Assembly (NCBI RefSeq): GCF_900128485.1
Contig: NZ_LT635855.1
Location: 29,930-93,929 of the forward strand
Reading direction: 5' to 3'
From: Duodenibacillus massiliensis
GTDB lineage: Bacteria > Pseudomonadota > Gammaproteobacteria > Burkholderiales > Burkholderiaceae_F
DNA: 64,000 nt
Shown: positions 8,369 through 16,788 of the stretch, piece by piece
How the letters are laid out: each line of letters begins with the position of its first letter
Position numbering within the stretch: position 1 is the stretch's first letter
Program-made: the position numbers and the translations under genes
Notes under the pieces: generated by a model
Databases searched by the model: none
What the model was told of the DNA's origin: nothing
Seen by the model: the letters and a program-made list of their open reading frames with translations, nothing else

Positions 8369-9508
8369 TCAGTACAGGTTGTGATCGTTCTTGGCGATGA
8401 AGTCGGACGTGATCTTGCCGGACATTGTGCGGTAAGCCCACGTGGTGTAGGCGACCACAATCGGCAGGAAGATGAGCGTAACAACAAGCATGATCTCAAG
8501 CGTGAGCTGAGAGCTCGTGCTGTCCCAGATCGTCAGGCCGGAGCGCGCATCGGTCGAGCTCGGCAGGATGAAGGGGAACATGGCAACCAGGGGCGTGAGG
8601 ATCACACCGAGCAGGCCCACCGCGGAACTGACAACCGCCGCAAGGCCCTTCATGCCGCGGGCAAGAATGCCCGAGACCACAAACCCGAGCACGGCAACAA
8701 GCGGCACAAGCCACAGAACCGGGTAGGACGAGAAGTTCGCAAACCACGCGCCGGCGTAAACGTCAACGGTCTTGGCAAGCGGATTGGCGGGACCGGCCGG
8801 GTCAAGACCCGCGGTCGCAACAAAGCCGTCAACACCGAAGTAAGCCCAGATGCCGCCCAGGATGAAGAGCACAACCGTCGCAAAGGAGGTGAGCGTGCTC
8901 ACCACGGAGGCGCGGCGCTGCAGGTCATCTTCGGTTCTTAAAACCAGGTAGTTGGCGCCGTGGGCAACGATCATCAGCAGAGAGACCACACCGCACAGAA
9001 GGCCGAAGGGATTCAGAAGCCCGAAGAAGCTGCCGGTGTAAATCGGACGCATCGTTTCATCGAGGTGGAAGGGCACACCCTGCAGCATATTGCCGAAGGC
9101 CACACCGAAAATGATCGGGGGAACGGCAGAACCCACAAAGAGCAGCCAGTCCCAGGACTTCTTCCACGTGTCGTGCTCATGCTTGCTGCGGTAGTCAAAC
9201 GCCAGGGGGCGGAAGATCAGAGCCGCGAGAATGATGAGCATGGCCCAGTAAAAGCCCGAGAAAGCCGTTGCGTACACAATCGGCCAGGCGGCAAAAATGG
9301 CGCCGCCCCCGGTGATGAACCACACCTGGTTGCCGTCCCAGTGGGGAGCAACCGAATTGATCATGCAGCGGCGTTCCGTATCGTTTTTGCCGAGGAAGGG
9401 CAGCAGAGACCCCACACCCATGTCCTGGCCGTCCATGATGGCAAAGCCCACGAGGAGAACCCCGATAAAGAGCCACCAGATGACTTTCAGAATTTCATAA
9501 TCGATCAT
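8369..9508 (-). CDS. cydB: Cytochrome bd quinol oxidase subunit II
   Basis: 379 residues, the usual CydB length, with about nine transmembrane segments. It begins M-I-D-Y-E-I-L-K-V-I-W-W-L-F-I-G-V-L-L-V-G and contains the family stretch G-F-A-I-M-D-G-Q-D-M-G-V-G-S-L-L-P-F and W-D-G-N-Q-V-W-F-I-T-G-G-G-A-I-F. It pairs with CydA to form the high-affinity terminal oxidase that reduces O2 to water with quinol electrons. It starts 18 bases after the cydA stop. Confidence 0.97.
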   Translation of the reverse strand: MIDYEILKVIWWLFIGVLLVGFAIMDGQDMGVGSLLPFLGKNDTERRCMINSVAPHWDGNQVWFITGGGAIFAAWPIVYATAFSGFYWAMLIILAALIFRPLAFDYRSKHEHDTWKKSWDWLLFVGSAVPPIIFGVAFGNMLQGVPFHLDETMRPIYTGSFFGLLNPFGLLCGVVSLLMIVAHGANYLVLRTEDDLQRRASVVSTLTSFATVVLFILGGIWAYFGVDGFVATAGLDPAGPANPLAKTVDVYAGAWFANFSSYPVLWLVPLVAVLGFVVSGILARGMKGLAAVVSSAVGLLGVILTPLVAMFPFILPSSTDARSGLTIWDSTSSQLTLEIMLVVTLIFLPIVVAYTTWAYRTMSGKITSDFIAKNDHNLY

Positions 9509-9526
9509 CGTAATTTCTCCATCCGG

Positions 9527-11080
9527 TTAGGCTTTGCGTTCAAAGAAGTAGCGGCCGGTGCTCAGAGAGCTCGGACCGAGTTTGGCAAAGCGCACCATGA
9601 GCCAGAGTTCAACCACAAGCAGTACCGCGTAAAGGACGATAAAGCCGATGAGAGACCCGAGAACGCTGCCGGCGGAAAGCGAAGACACCGAGAGATCCGT
9701 GGGAAGCACTTCGTAAATGGTCCAGGGCTGACGGCCGTATTCGGCGACAAACCAGCCGGCTTCGCAGGCAATCCAGGGCAGCGGCATGGCCAGCAGACTG
9801 AGCCACAGAAGCTTCTTCTTCTCAACCATGTTGTTCTTGATGCTGAACCAGGCGCACAGAAGGAAGATGAGAAGGCTTGCAATGGCGCAGCCCACCATCA
9901 GGCGGAAAGACCAGTACATCGGATTCACGGCAGGCACCGTGGAAAGAGCCGCGGTGCGGATCTGGTCGGGCGTGGCCTTGGAGACATCAGCGGTGTACTT
10001 TTTCAGAAGCAGACCGTAACCCAAATCAGCCTGAACTTCTTCAAACTGCTGACGCAGGTTCTGGCTTGAGGGGTTCTTGCGGAGTTCTTCCAGAAGTCCC
10101 ACGGCACGCTGGCCGTTGATGATGCGGGCCTGAGCCTTTTCAACAAGCGGATTGATGCCTTCGATTTCCGTGGAGATGCTGCGCGTACCCATCAGACCGA
10201 AAAGCCAGGGAACCGAGACTTCCATTTCATTGGAACGGGTCTTGTCGTTCGGAAGAGCAAAAAGCGAGAGCGGAGCCGGCGCTTCGTGCGTTTCCCACAT
10301 GGCTTCCATCGAAGCGATCTTGGTGGGCTGATTTTTCGTCACGAGGTAACCGGATTCGTCACCCATGTGAATCGTGAGAAGCGTGGCGATAAAGCCGAAG
10401 CATGCTGCCAGGCGGATCGACTTCTTCGCAAAGTCAATATCGCGGCCCTTGATGAGGTACCAGGCCGAAATCGACAGAACGAACATGGCGCCCGTCATGT
10501 AGCCGGCGTTAATCGTGTGCATGAACTTGGCCTGCGCCCAGGGACTCGTAACCACTTCCCAGAAGTTGGCCATTTCCATACGCATTGTCACGAAATTGAA
10601 TTCGCTGCCCGCGGGGTATTGCATCCAGGCGTTGGCAATCAGAATCCACAACGCCGAGAGGTTCGTGCCCAGGGCCATCAGGAACGTGACGGCAAGGTGT
10701 CCGCCCTTGCTCAGACGGTTCCAGCCGAAGAAAAAGAGCCCGACCATGGTGGATTCCAGGAAGAAGGCCATCAGACCTTCAATCGCAAGCGGGGCGCCGA
10801 AGATGTCGCCCACGTAGTGCGAGTAGTAGGCCCAGTTCGTGCCGAACTGGAATTCCATGGTGATGCCGGTGGCAACGCCCAGGGCAAAGTTAATGCCGAA
10901 AAGCTTGCCCCAGAAACGGGTCATGTCTTTGTAGACCTCACGGCCGGTTACGACGTAACAGGCTTCCATGACCACCAGCATGAATGAAAGCCCCAGCGTA
11001 AGCGGGACAAACAGGAAGTGGTACATGGAGGTGAACGCGAACTGCAGCCGCGACAGATCAACGAGTTCAGAAGAAATCAT
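9527..11080 (-). CDS. cydA: Cytochrome bd quinol oxidase subunit I
   Basis: 517 residues, similar to the long-Q-loop E. coli CydA. His21 in M-Y-H-F-L-F-V-P-L-T-L-G is the haem ligand near the N-terminus, K-F-M-H-T-I-N-A-G-Y carries the second His, E-G-L-M-A-F-F-L-E-S-T carries the conserved glutamates of the proton/haem region, and G-R-Q-P-W-T-I-Y-E-V-L-P-T is the hallmark motif after the quinol loop. It oxidises quinol and holds haems b558, b595 and d. Its start overlaps the cydP stop by four bases, so the two are translationally coupled. Confidence 0.98.
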   Translation of the reverse strand: MISSELVDLSRLQFAFTSMYHFLFVPLTLGLSFMLVVMEACYVVTGREVYKDMTRFWGKLFGINFALGVATGITMEFQFGTNWAYYSHYVGDIFGAPLAIEGLMAFFLESTMVGLFFFGWNRLSKGGHLAVTFLMALGTNLSALWILIANAWMQYPAGSEFNFVTMRMEMANFWEVVTSPWAQAKFMHTINAGYMTGAMFVLSISAWYLIKGRDIDFAKKSIRLAACFGFIATLLTIHMGDESGYLVTKNQPTKIASMEAMWETHEAPAPLSLFALPNDKTRSNEMEVSVPWLFGLMGTRSISTEIEGINPLVEKAQARIINGQRAVGLLEELRKNPSSQNLRQQFEEVQADLGYGLLLKKYTADVSKATPDQIRTAALSTVPAVNPMYWSFRLMVGCAIASLLIFLLCAWFSIKNNMVEKKKLLWLSLLAMPLPWIACEAGWFVAEYGRQPWTIYEVLPTDLSVSSLSAGSVLGSLIGFIVLYAVLLVVELWLMVRFAKLGPSSLSTGRYFFERKA

Positions 11081-11301
11081 TGCTGCTCCCTCGGAGTGAT
11101 TTGTTGTGTTGAATTGTTAGATTCCGGCGCACGTTCCAGAAGGGCTGTTGCGACGTTTTCAGGCGTTTGCTCGACGCGCTTGTCCGGGCCGAAAAAGAAG
11201 TACCACAGCCCGAAGATGGCAGTGAGTTTGCAGCACAGGATGACGGCGATTTCCAAAACGAGTCCGGGCTTTTTGGCGGCGGAACAGGTGGTTTCAGACA
11301 T
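11077..11301 (-). CDS. cydP: Cytochrome oxidase small subunit CydP
   Basis: 74 residues: one hydrophobic helix, L-E-I-A-V-I-L-C-C-K-L-T-A-I-F-G-L-W, then F-F-F-G-P-D-K-R, the pattern of the betaproteobacterial CydP family found upstream of cydA, followed by a polar tail. The start is placed at 11301; longer in-frame starts back to 11427 add residues that look non-coding. It is the first gene of the operon and overlaps cydA. The family call rests on pattern and position only. Confidence 0.75.
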   Translation of the reverse strand: MSETTCSAAKKPGLVLEIAVILCCKLTAIFGLWYFFFGPDKRVEQTPENVATALLERAPESNNSTQQITPREQQ

Positions 11302-11420
11302 AAGACCCAACTTTCGTATACGCAGGGATTCTTGACGAGCGTATCTTAGAGAAGCGGCCCTGCGTGAGGGTAAGAAAATATGCCGGGAAGGGATAGTTTT
11401 TCTCCAAAAATCATCAAAAT

Positions 11421-11449
11421 CGGACATAAACTGACATATTTGGCATAAT
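11421..11449 (+). promoter_or_regulatory. Probable sigma70 promoter for the NtrC-like gene
   Basis: CGGACA, 17-base spacer, CATAAT, about 70 bases before the regulator start. It lies in the 216-bp divergent region shared with the cyd operon. I saw no FNR box (TTGAT-N4-ATCAA) there. Confidence 0.45.
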
Positions 11450-11517
11450 GAGTTTCACTTGGTTGTCAGCCCGCCGGGTCCGCTCGGCGTTTTCCTTTTC
11501 CTGTTGAGCGGTTTTTT

Positions 11518-12828
11518 ATGGCGGTAGCGTCCGAACTTGACTGTCTTTTGTCGGCAATTGATGAACCGGCGTGTCTTATCCGGCCGGAGGATCAGACGGT
11601 GGCGGCCGTCAACGCCGCCTATACAGCCGAATTCGGGGCGGTTTTCTTTGAAGGAAGACGCTGCTGGGAGGCACTGCACCGGGCGGCAAGATGCCCGGAG
11701 TGCGGCCTGGCCTGTCCCCTGGACAAAACCGGCGAGACGCACCGGGAAGCCTCGGCTGTGCACGCAATTTTTGCCAACGACGCCGAACACCGCTATACGG
11801 TTATCACAAGCGCCGTGACCGCCTCTGACGGCAAGGTGCTTTACTGGCTTGAGCGGATCCGTCCGCACCGCACGGACGCGGCTGCGGGGGTTATGGTGGG
11901 AAAAAGCGCGGCGTTTCGGCGCATTGTGAGCCGCCTTGCCTCCGTATCGCAGAGAAATTCAGCGCTTTACTTCTGGGGTGAGGAAGGCAGCGGCCGGGAA
12001 CTTGCCGCACGCACCGTGCATGAAAACAGTCCGCGCGCCACGGGCCCCTTTGTGAAAATCAATCTGGCCGGCATGACGGTGCGCGCGGCGCACGATCTTT
12101 TTGCCGGCGAGGTCTCGGGCGGCATTGCGGGCTGCGCGACAGGCCTTTTTGCGCAGGCTGCGGGCGGCACGCTTTTTCTCGAACGCGTCGATGAAGCCGA
12201 TGGGGCGGTGCTGTCTTGGCTCTGCGAAGTGCTGCACCGGGAAGAGTACGAAGGTGTGAAGGGCTTTACGGTAACCGATTTTCGCTGGATGATGAGTGCG
12301 GGGATTTCCTCACGCGCCTTTGCCGCTTTCGGAGAAGCGCAGAAAACGCTGGTAGCGGAAGCCGTGCCGGTGTTTATCGAACCGCTTTCGGCAAGGCGCG
12401 ATGATGTGGAACTTCTGGTGCGGCACTTTCTAAGTGACTTCCGCCGGCAGGGGGAGGGGACGGCGGATGTGTCGCCGGAGGCTCTGAGCGCTTTGACAGG
12501 GGCCCGCTGGAAGGCCAATATCCGAGAGTTGCGGGAGACGGTTTTTGCCGCGGCGCGCCGTGCGGCGGCAGAAGACGCTTCCTGCATAACGCCTGAGATG
12601 CTGAGCCTGACGCAGGAACCCGCCGATGAAGCCGACAGCCTCTTTCAGCCCGATGCCGGCATACGGCCTGTTGCGGAAGTAAACGATCTTTATATCCGCT
12701 GGGCCGTGAACCGTTTTTCCGGCAGCCGCGCGCAGCTGGCGCGCCGGCTCGGTATTTCCGAGCGCACGCTCTACCGGCTGGCTGCAGCCCAAAGGCTTGC
12801 CCGAAAGAAGTCAGCTGTAGGAAAATGA
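11518..12828 (+). CDS. Atypical NtrC-like regulator: Cys-rich PAS-like domain, degenerate AAA+, Fis-type HTH
   Basis: 436 residues. Residues 1-115 resemble a PAS domain and hold C49, C59, C62 and C66 in G-R-R-C-W-E-A-L-H and R-C-P-E-C-G-L-A-C-P-L, a cysteine set seen in some PAS sensors. Residues 125-355 resemble the sigma54-activator AAA+ module. Walker A is G-E-E-G-S-G-R-E (154-161), the GAFTGA loop is replaced by about S-G-G-I-A-G, and Walker B reads T-L-F-L-E-R instead of T-L-F-L-D-E. The C-terminus (about 400-430) is a Fis-type helix-turn-helix, Q-L-A-R-R-L-G-I-S-E-R-T-L-Y-R-L. It is divergent from the cyd operon, so a redox or oxygen regulator of cyd is a reasonable guess. The broken sigma54 loop argues against canonical sigma54 activation. 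Confidence 0.8.
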   Translation: MAVASELDCLLSAIDEPACLIRPEDQTVAAVNAAYTAEFGAVFFEGRRCWEALHRAARCPECGLACPLDKTGETHREASAVHAIFANDAEHRYTVITSAVTASDGKVLYWLERIRPHRTDAAAGVMVGKSAAFRRIVSRLASVSQRNSALYFWGEEGSGRELAARTVHENSPRATGPFVKINLAGMTVRAAHDLFAGEVSGGIAGCATGLFAQAAGGTLFLERVDEADGAVLSWLCEVLHREEYEGVKGFTVTDFRWMMSAGISSRAFAAFGEAQKTLVAEAVPVFIEPLSARRDDVELLVRHFLSDFRRQGEGTADVSPEALSALTGARWKANIRELRETVFAAARRAAAEDASCITPEMLSLTQEPADEADSLFQPDAGIRPVAEVNDLYIRWAVNRFSGSRAQLARRLGISERTLYRLAAAQRLARKKSAVGK

Positions 12829-12891
12829 CGGTTTGACGGCCGGCGGTACTTTCGGCTGCCGGCACTTTCATCCGGAATTTTTTCTTCAGTC

Positions 12892-13821
12892 ATGCCTTCC
12901 CGCGACAATCAGGAAACCGAACTTTTAGCCTACAGACTGCTGCCCGGCGAGGAGCGCCACAGGCTTGCCCTGGGCGCTGCGCTCATTCACTGGTCGTATC
13001 TTGCGGCGAAAAAACCGTCTGCGAAGGGTACGGTGATTCTGCTGCACGGTGTCGCAAGTAACGGCAGCCGCTGGGAAGAGTTTCTCGATACAACGGACTT
13101 AAGGGACGACTGGAACTTTATCCGCATGGATTTGCGGGGTCATGCCGCAAGCATCTGCCGCAAGAAGGCGCGGCTTGAGGACTGGTGCGCGGATGTAACT
13201 GAAGTGATGAAGGCCGTGGGTGTGCAAAAAGCCGTGATCATCGGGCACAGCCTCGGAGCCCAGGTCACCCTAAACCTTGCGGCGCACTATCCGGAAAAAG
13301 TAAGGGGCGTTGTGCTTCTGGATCCCCTGGTGACGGAAGCACTCACCTCCAAGGCCCGTTCAATGAAGCGCAAACTCCCGATGCTGCGGCTTGCAGAGTC
13401 CGTGACGCGCGCCATGAATTCGCTCGGGTTTTCCAGACGCCTTGTCGCGCAGGATCTGCGAGCCATGGACAGCAAGGCCCGTGAAATGATTGCCCGCGGA
13501 GGTGACGAGCTCAAGGCCTTTATCGCGCAGTACTCGTCGGCAAAGGCCGACCTGCAGTACATCCATCTCGCACCGTACTTAAGAGACCTTCTGGAAGTGG
13601 GGCGCCGCACACCCGCGCCGGAGTCGATTACGTGTCCGACACTGGTGATTGCCGCTTCTTCCGGGACCTTTACCGATGAAAAGGCGATGGCTGCCTGGGT
13701 GGCGCGGATGCCTCTGGCCCGCATTCAGGCGGTTCACTGCGCACACTGGCCGATGACTGAGTGCCCGCAGGAAGTCAGTGCCGCCGTTTCCGGCTGGATG
13801 AAGGACGTCTTCAGCGCTTAA
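12892..13821 (+). CDS. Alpha/beta hydrolase fold protein
   Basis: 309 residues. It has the oxyanion-hole motif L-L-H-G-V-A-S-N-G (His52-Gly53), the nucleophile elbow G-H-S-L-G with Ser120, and a C-terminal catalytic His in A-H-W-P-M (about residue 285). An acidic residue should lie between about 240 and 265. The cap region (about 150-210) is rich in Lys/Arg. The substrate cannot be told; esterase or lactonase-type activity is likely. Its stop overlaps, on TTAA, the stop of the convergent poly-threonine protein gene. Confidence 0.85.
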   Translation: MPSRDNQETELLAYRLLPGEERHRLALGAALIHWSYLAAKKPSAKGTVILLHGVASNGSRWEEFLDTTDLRDDWNFIRMDLRGHAASICRKKARLEDWCADVTEVMKAVGVQKAVIIGHSLGAQVTLNLAAHYPEKVRGVVLLDPLVTEALTSKARSMKRKLPMLRLAESVTRAMNSLGFSRRLVAQDLRAMDSKAREMIARGGDELKAFIAQYSSAKADLQYIHLAPYLRDLLEVGRRTPAPESITCPTLVIAASSGTFTDEKAMAAWVARMPLARIQAVHCAHWPMTECPQEVSAAVSGWMKDVFSA

Positions 13822-14267
13822 GGCGCAGGCATTGCTTTCCAGCCCGTCGGACAGGCTCTGACCTGCGGCCACCAGCCCTGTTCGGCTTCGCACCAGAAAA
13901 CCGTATTCGTTGTCGTGGTTGTCGTTGTTGTCGTGGTGGTGGTTGACGAATTGCCCGGATAGGGTTGTGTCTGCGGAATAACGTACGTTGTCACGGGAGG
14001 ATCGTCACGCAGTGCGGCAGCGGCTCCGTAAACGAGAGCCCCGGCGGCAAGCGGTCCCCAGACCCAGGCCCAGTCGCGGCTGTGCCAGCTGTGGTGACGC
14101 GGGGGCGGCGGGCGGTGCCAGACGGGACGGTGAGCGGGCGGGCGCGGAGCAAAGCCCGGGCCGAATCCGGGGCCGGGACCGTGGGCTGCCGCAGGCAGCG
14201 CCGTTGCGGCAAGCAGAAGTGCTGCGGCAGCGGCCGCAGCAGCAGAAAGAATGCGCAGCTTAGTCAT
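13818..14267 (-). CDS. Exported His/Pro-rich protein with a 12-threonine run
   Basis: 149 residues. The signal peptide has an alanine-rich core (residues about 8-27, cut near A-A-A-H). A Pro/His/Trp-rich segment follows (about 30-70), then one hydrophobic stretch, V-W-G-P-L-A-A-G-A-L-V-Y-G-A-A-A-A-L. Next come twelve consecutive Thr encoded by mixed ACN codons (13912-13947 region), and a C-terminus F-W-C-E-A-E-Q-G-W-W-P-Q-V-R-A-C-P-T-G-W. That C-terminus resembles the Y-Y-C-P-x-S-x-x-Y-Y-P-x-V-x-x-C-P-G-G-W motif of many small proteobacterial envelope proteins of unknown function. Confidence 0.75.
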   Translation of the reverse strand: MTKLRILSAAAAAAAALLLAATALPAAAHGPGPGFGPGFAPRPPAHRPVWHRPPPPRHHSWHSRDWAWVWGPLAAGALVYGAAAALRDDPPVTTYVIPQTQPYPGNSSTTTTTTTTTTTTNTVFWCEAEQGWWPQVRACPTGWKAMPAP

Positions 14268-14439
14268 GATTTACCTCCGGCAGCAGTTGCCTTTACGGTT
14301 ACTTTAGCCGTGCGCCGCCGGAAATGCGTGCTTTTTCGCAAATCGCCATTATTCTTAACAAAACTATGGGATTTGTGAAGAAAAGCCAAGCGCAGGGGAG
14401 GTGCCTTGGTGCACAATATGCACGGAAAGAAAATGACCT

Positions 14440-14844
14440 GTGCCGGGTAAAAACTCCCTCGCAGGAACGGTAACCGCAAAGGGCGCGCAATTGTCAGACA
14501 ATCAACGAAACAACAGCCGCTGGGCAAAGGAAGTGACGATCGGTCAGCAGATCGTGTTTTTTGCAACGGCCGTGAGTTTTGCCGCTGGCGCCGCAGACAT
14601 GTCCTCGGGAGCTGTTGCCGCTGGCTTCGGAAACTTCGGAATTCTGCTGATTCTGATCCGCACGTATTTTTCCGTGCCGCTCATGGTGGCGGGGCTGCGG
14701 GCGAGGGACGTGAACTGGGCCGAACGTGAGGAGAGGCGCCTTATCTCCGGAGGCGATCTTGCCTGGACAGCTCTGGTGGGGCGCGCAGGCTGGGTTTGTC
14801 TCTTTGTGAGCGTATTGCTGCAGGCTTTTTTGGGCGTGGCCTGA
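14440..14844 (+). CDS. Hypothetical membrane protein
   Basis: Up to 134 residues with hydrophobic segments near residues 35-60, 65-85 and 105-132, likely three transmembrane helices, and a charged loop R-A-R-D-V-N-W-A-E-R-E-E-R-R between the second and third. I do not recognise a family. The start is uncertain: GTG at 14440 or TTG at 14491, which would still precede the first helix. No strong ribosome-binding site decides it. Confidence 0.55.
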   Translation: MPGKNSLAGTVTAKGAQLSDNQRNNSRWAKEVTIGQQIVFFATAVSFAAGAADMSSGAVAAGFGNFGILLILIRTYFSVPLMVAGLRARDVNWAEREERRLISGGDLAWTALVGRAGWVCLFVSVLLQAFLGVA

Positions 14845-14869
14845 CAAAGCCGGAATTTTCAGATACAAT
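14841..14869 (+). promoter_or_regulatory. Probable sigma70 promoter, upstream member of tandem pair
   Basis: CTGACA, 17-base spacer, TACAAT. It overlaps the end of the preceding gene and lies 128 bases upstream of the tRNA promoter. The stretch between holds several small GC-rich hairpins and no convincing ORF. Confidence 0.55.
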
Positions 14870-14968
14870 GCGCGCCTTCCCGGCAGAAGGGAGAAGAACA
14901 ATCCGGAGGAAAACCGGGCGGATTTCAGGTCCGCAGAGGTATTTCGGTGTTGTTTTTCGCCGGAGAGC

Positions 14969-14997
14969 TTGACAAAGTCTCCGACAACCCGCATAAT
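14969..14997 (+). promoter_or_regulatory. Sigma70 promoter of the tRNA-tuf operon
   Basis: Consensus TTGACA, exactly 17 bases, then CATAAT. It ends 14 bases before the tRNA-Tyr 5' end. Confidence 0.85.
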
Positions 14998-15011
14998 CTG
15001 CCATTCGCTAC

Positions 15012-15097
15012 GGAGGGGTGCCCGAGTGGCTAAAGGGGGCAGACTGTAAATCTGTTGGCTTACGCCTACGATGGTTCGAATCCATCCCCCTCCACCA
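15012..15097 (+). tRNA. tRNA-Tyr (GTA)
   Basis: 86 bases including encoded CCA. The acceptor stem GGAGGGG pairs with CCCCTCC, the anticodon is GTA within CAGACTGTAAATCTG, there is a long class II variable arm, and the T-loop is GGTTCGAATCC. First of three tRNAs ahead of tuf, the arrangement of E. coli tyrU-glyT-thrT-tufB. Confidence 0.97.
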
Positions 15098-15166
15098 GCG
15101 ATCTGTCTGATAAAGACAGCCGCAAATGCAGTGCGGTAAAAGGAAGCCGAATTGCAGTTGTAATAG

Positions 15167-15240
15167 GCGGGTGTAGCTCAATGGTAGAGCAGAAGCCTTC
15201 CAAGCTTACGACGAGGGTTCGATTCCCTTCACCCGCTCCA
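15167..15240 (+). tRNA. tRNA-Gly (TCC)
   Basis: 74 bases with encoded CCA. The acceptor stem is GCGGGTG/CACCCGC, the anticodon loop CTTCCAA contains TCC, and the T-arm is GGGTTCGATTCCC. Confidence 0.97.
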
Positions 15241-15252
15241 GCATCAAAGTGT

Positions 15253-15327
<75 letters not shown>

Positions 15328-15362
15328 GTAATTTTTTTCGTTTGACATTTTTTGAATACAAC

Positions 15363-15385
15363 CCGGAAAAGTTTCCGGCTTTTGT
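15363..15385 (+). other. Hairpin with T-rich tail between tRNA-Thr and tuf
   Basis: CCGGAAA/TTTCCGG with a very small loop, then CTTTTGTT. It could be a weak attenuator limiting read-through into tuf, or a processing signal. Confidence 0.45.
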
Positions 15386-15399
15386 TCAGGAGTTAAACC

Positions 15400-16590
15400 A
15401 TGGCAAAAGAGAAGTTTGAGCGCACCAAGCCGCACGTCAACGTCGGCACCATCGGTCACGTTGACCACGGTAAGACGACGCTCACCGCTGCTATCTGCAC
15501 GGTTCTGTCCAAGAAGTTCGGCGGCGAAGCCAAGGCCTACGATCAGATCGACGCGGCTCCTGAAGAAAAGGCCCGCGGCATCACGATCAACACCGCTCAC
15601 GTTGAATACGAAACCGCCAAGCGCCACTACGCTCACGTCGACTGCCCGGGGCACGCCGACTATGTGAAGAACATGATTACCGGTGCTGCCCAGATGGACG
15701 GCGCCATCCTCGTTGTGTCCGCTGCTGACGGCCCCATGCCCCAGACGCGTGAACACATCCTTCTTGCCCGCCAGGTGGGTGTTCCCTACATCATCGTCTA
15801 CCTGAACAAGTGCGACATGGTTGACGATCCGGAACTGCTCGAGCTCGTTGAAATGGAAGTCCGCGAACTTCTGTCGAGCTACGACTTCCCGGGCGACACG
15901 ATCCCGATCATCAAGGGTTCCGCCAAGCTCGCTCTGGAAGGCGACACGGGTGAACTCGGCGAACAGTCCATCATGAAGCTCGCCGAAACGCTCGACGACT
16001 ACATCCCGACGCCGCAGCGCGCTCTGGATCAGCCGTTCCTGATGCCGATCGAAGACGTGTTCTCGATTTCCGGCCGCGGCACCGTTGTGACGGGCCGTGT
16101 CGAACGCGGTGTGATCCGCGTCGGCGACGAAATCGAAATCGTCGGCATCAAGCCCACGCAGAAAACGACCTGCACGGGCGTGGAAATGTTCCGTAAGCTG
16201 CTTGACGAAGGCGAAGCCGGTGACAACGTCGGTATTCTGCTGCGCGGCACGAAGCGTGAAGACGTGGAACGCGGTCAGGTTCTCGCGAAGCCCGGCACCA
16301 TCACCCCGCACACGAAGTTCACGGCTGAAGTGTACGTTCTGACGAAGGAAGAAGGCGGCCGCCACACCCCGTTCTTCAAGGGCTATCGTCCGCAGTTCTA
16401 CTTCCGTACGACGGACGTGACCGGTACGATCGAACTGCCGGAAGGCACCGAAATGGTGATGCCTGGCGACAACATCACGATGACCGTTCAGCTCATCTGC
16501 CCGATCGCCATGGAAGCCGGCCTCCGCTTCGCTATCCGTGAAGGCGGTCACACGGTCGGTGCCGGCGTGGTTGCCAAGATCATCGAGTAA
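15400..16590 (+). CDS. tuf: Elongation factor Tu, copy 1
   Basis: 396 residues. It delivers aminoacyl-tRNA to the ribosome as a GTP complex. The G1 motif is G-H-V-D-H-G-K-T (about 18-25), switch II is D-C-P-G-H-A-D-Y, and G4 is N-K-C-D-M-V. The encoded protein is identical to the second copy at 35429-36619. DNA differences are almost confined to the first about 45 and last about 60 bases plus scattered synonymous sites. It is the distal gene of the tRNA-tuf operon, with GGAG upstream of the ATG. Confidence 0.99.
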   Translation: MAKEKFERTKPHVNVGTIGHVDHGKTTLTAAICTVLSKKFGGEAKAYDQIDAAPEEKARGITINTAHVEYETAKRHYAHVDCPGHADYVKNMITGAAQMDGAILVVSAADGPMPQTREHILLARQVGVPYIIVYLNKCDMVDDPELLELVEMEVRELLSSYDFPGDTIPIIKGSAKLALEGDTGELGEQSIMKLAETLDDYIPTPQRALDQPFLMPIEDVFSISGRGTVVTGRVERGVIRVGDEIEIVGIKPTQKTTCTGVEMFRKLLDEGEAGDNVGILLRGTKREDVERGQVLAKPGTITPHTKFTAEVYVLTKEEGGRHTPFFKGYRPQFYFRTTDVTGTIELPEGTEMVMPGDNITMTVQLICPIAMEAGLRFAIREGGHTVGAGVVAKIIE

Positions 16591-16636
16591 TAGTTCTCGA
16601 CGCGGGACGGCCCAGTTGTGAGTCGCCCCGACGGAC

Positions 16637-16712
16637 AGGGGTATAGCTCAATTGGCAGAGCGACGGTCTCCAAAACCGTAGGTTGAGGGTTCGATTCCTT
16701 CTGCCCCTGCCA
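16637..16712 (+). tRNA. tRNA-Trp (CCA)
   Basis: 76 bases with encoded CCA. The acceptor stem AGGGGTA pairs with TGCCCCT, the anticodon is CCA within GGTCTCCAAAACC, and the discriminator is G. Its position between tuf and secE is the usual betaproteobacterial order. Confidence 0.97.
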
Positions 16713-16730
16713 CAATCTGATGATATAAGC

Positions 16731-16760
16731 AAGCCGCGATCACCCGACCGCGGCTTGTTT
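16731..16760 (+). terminator. Hairpin after tRNA-Trp
   Basis: AAGCCGCG/CGCGGCTT stem with a 10-base loop, then GTTTGT. The weak T-tract suggests partial termination before secE, possibly with read-through. Confidence 0.55.
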
Positions 16761-16788
16761 GTCTGCGCTTTAAGCGTGAAAGAAAGTC

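Noticed and set aside
8960..10069. 369-residue plus-strand frame opposite cydA/cydB
   Set aside because: Antisense to cyd genes with clear heme-ligand motifs; composition is low-complexity H/R/E.
11302..11517. FNR or ArcA site controlling cyd
   Set aside because: No TTGAT-N4-ATCAA palindrome; AT-rich tracts are present but do not form a convincing consensus.
12892..12960. Cotranscription of the alpha/beta hydrolase with the NtrC-like gene
   Set aside because: 63-bp gap with no shared-function evidence; left as possible but unsupported.
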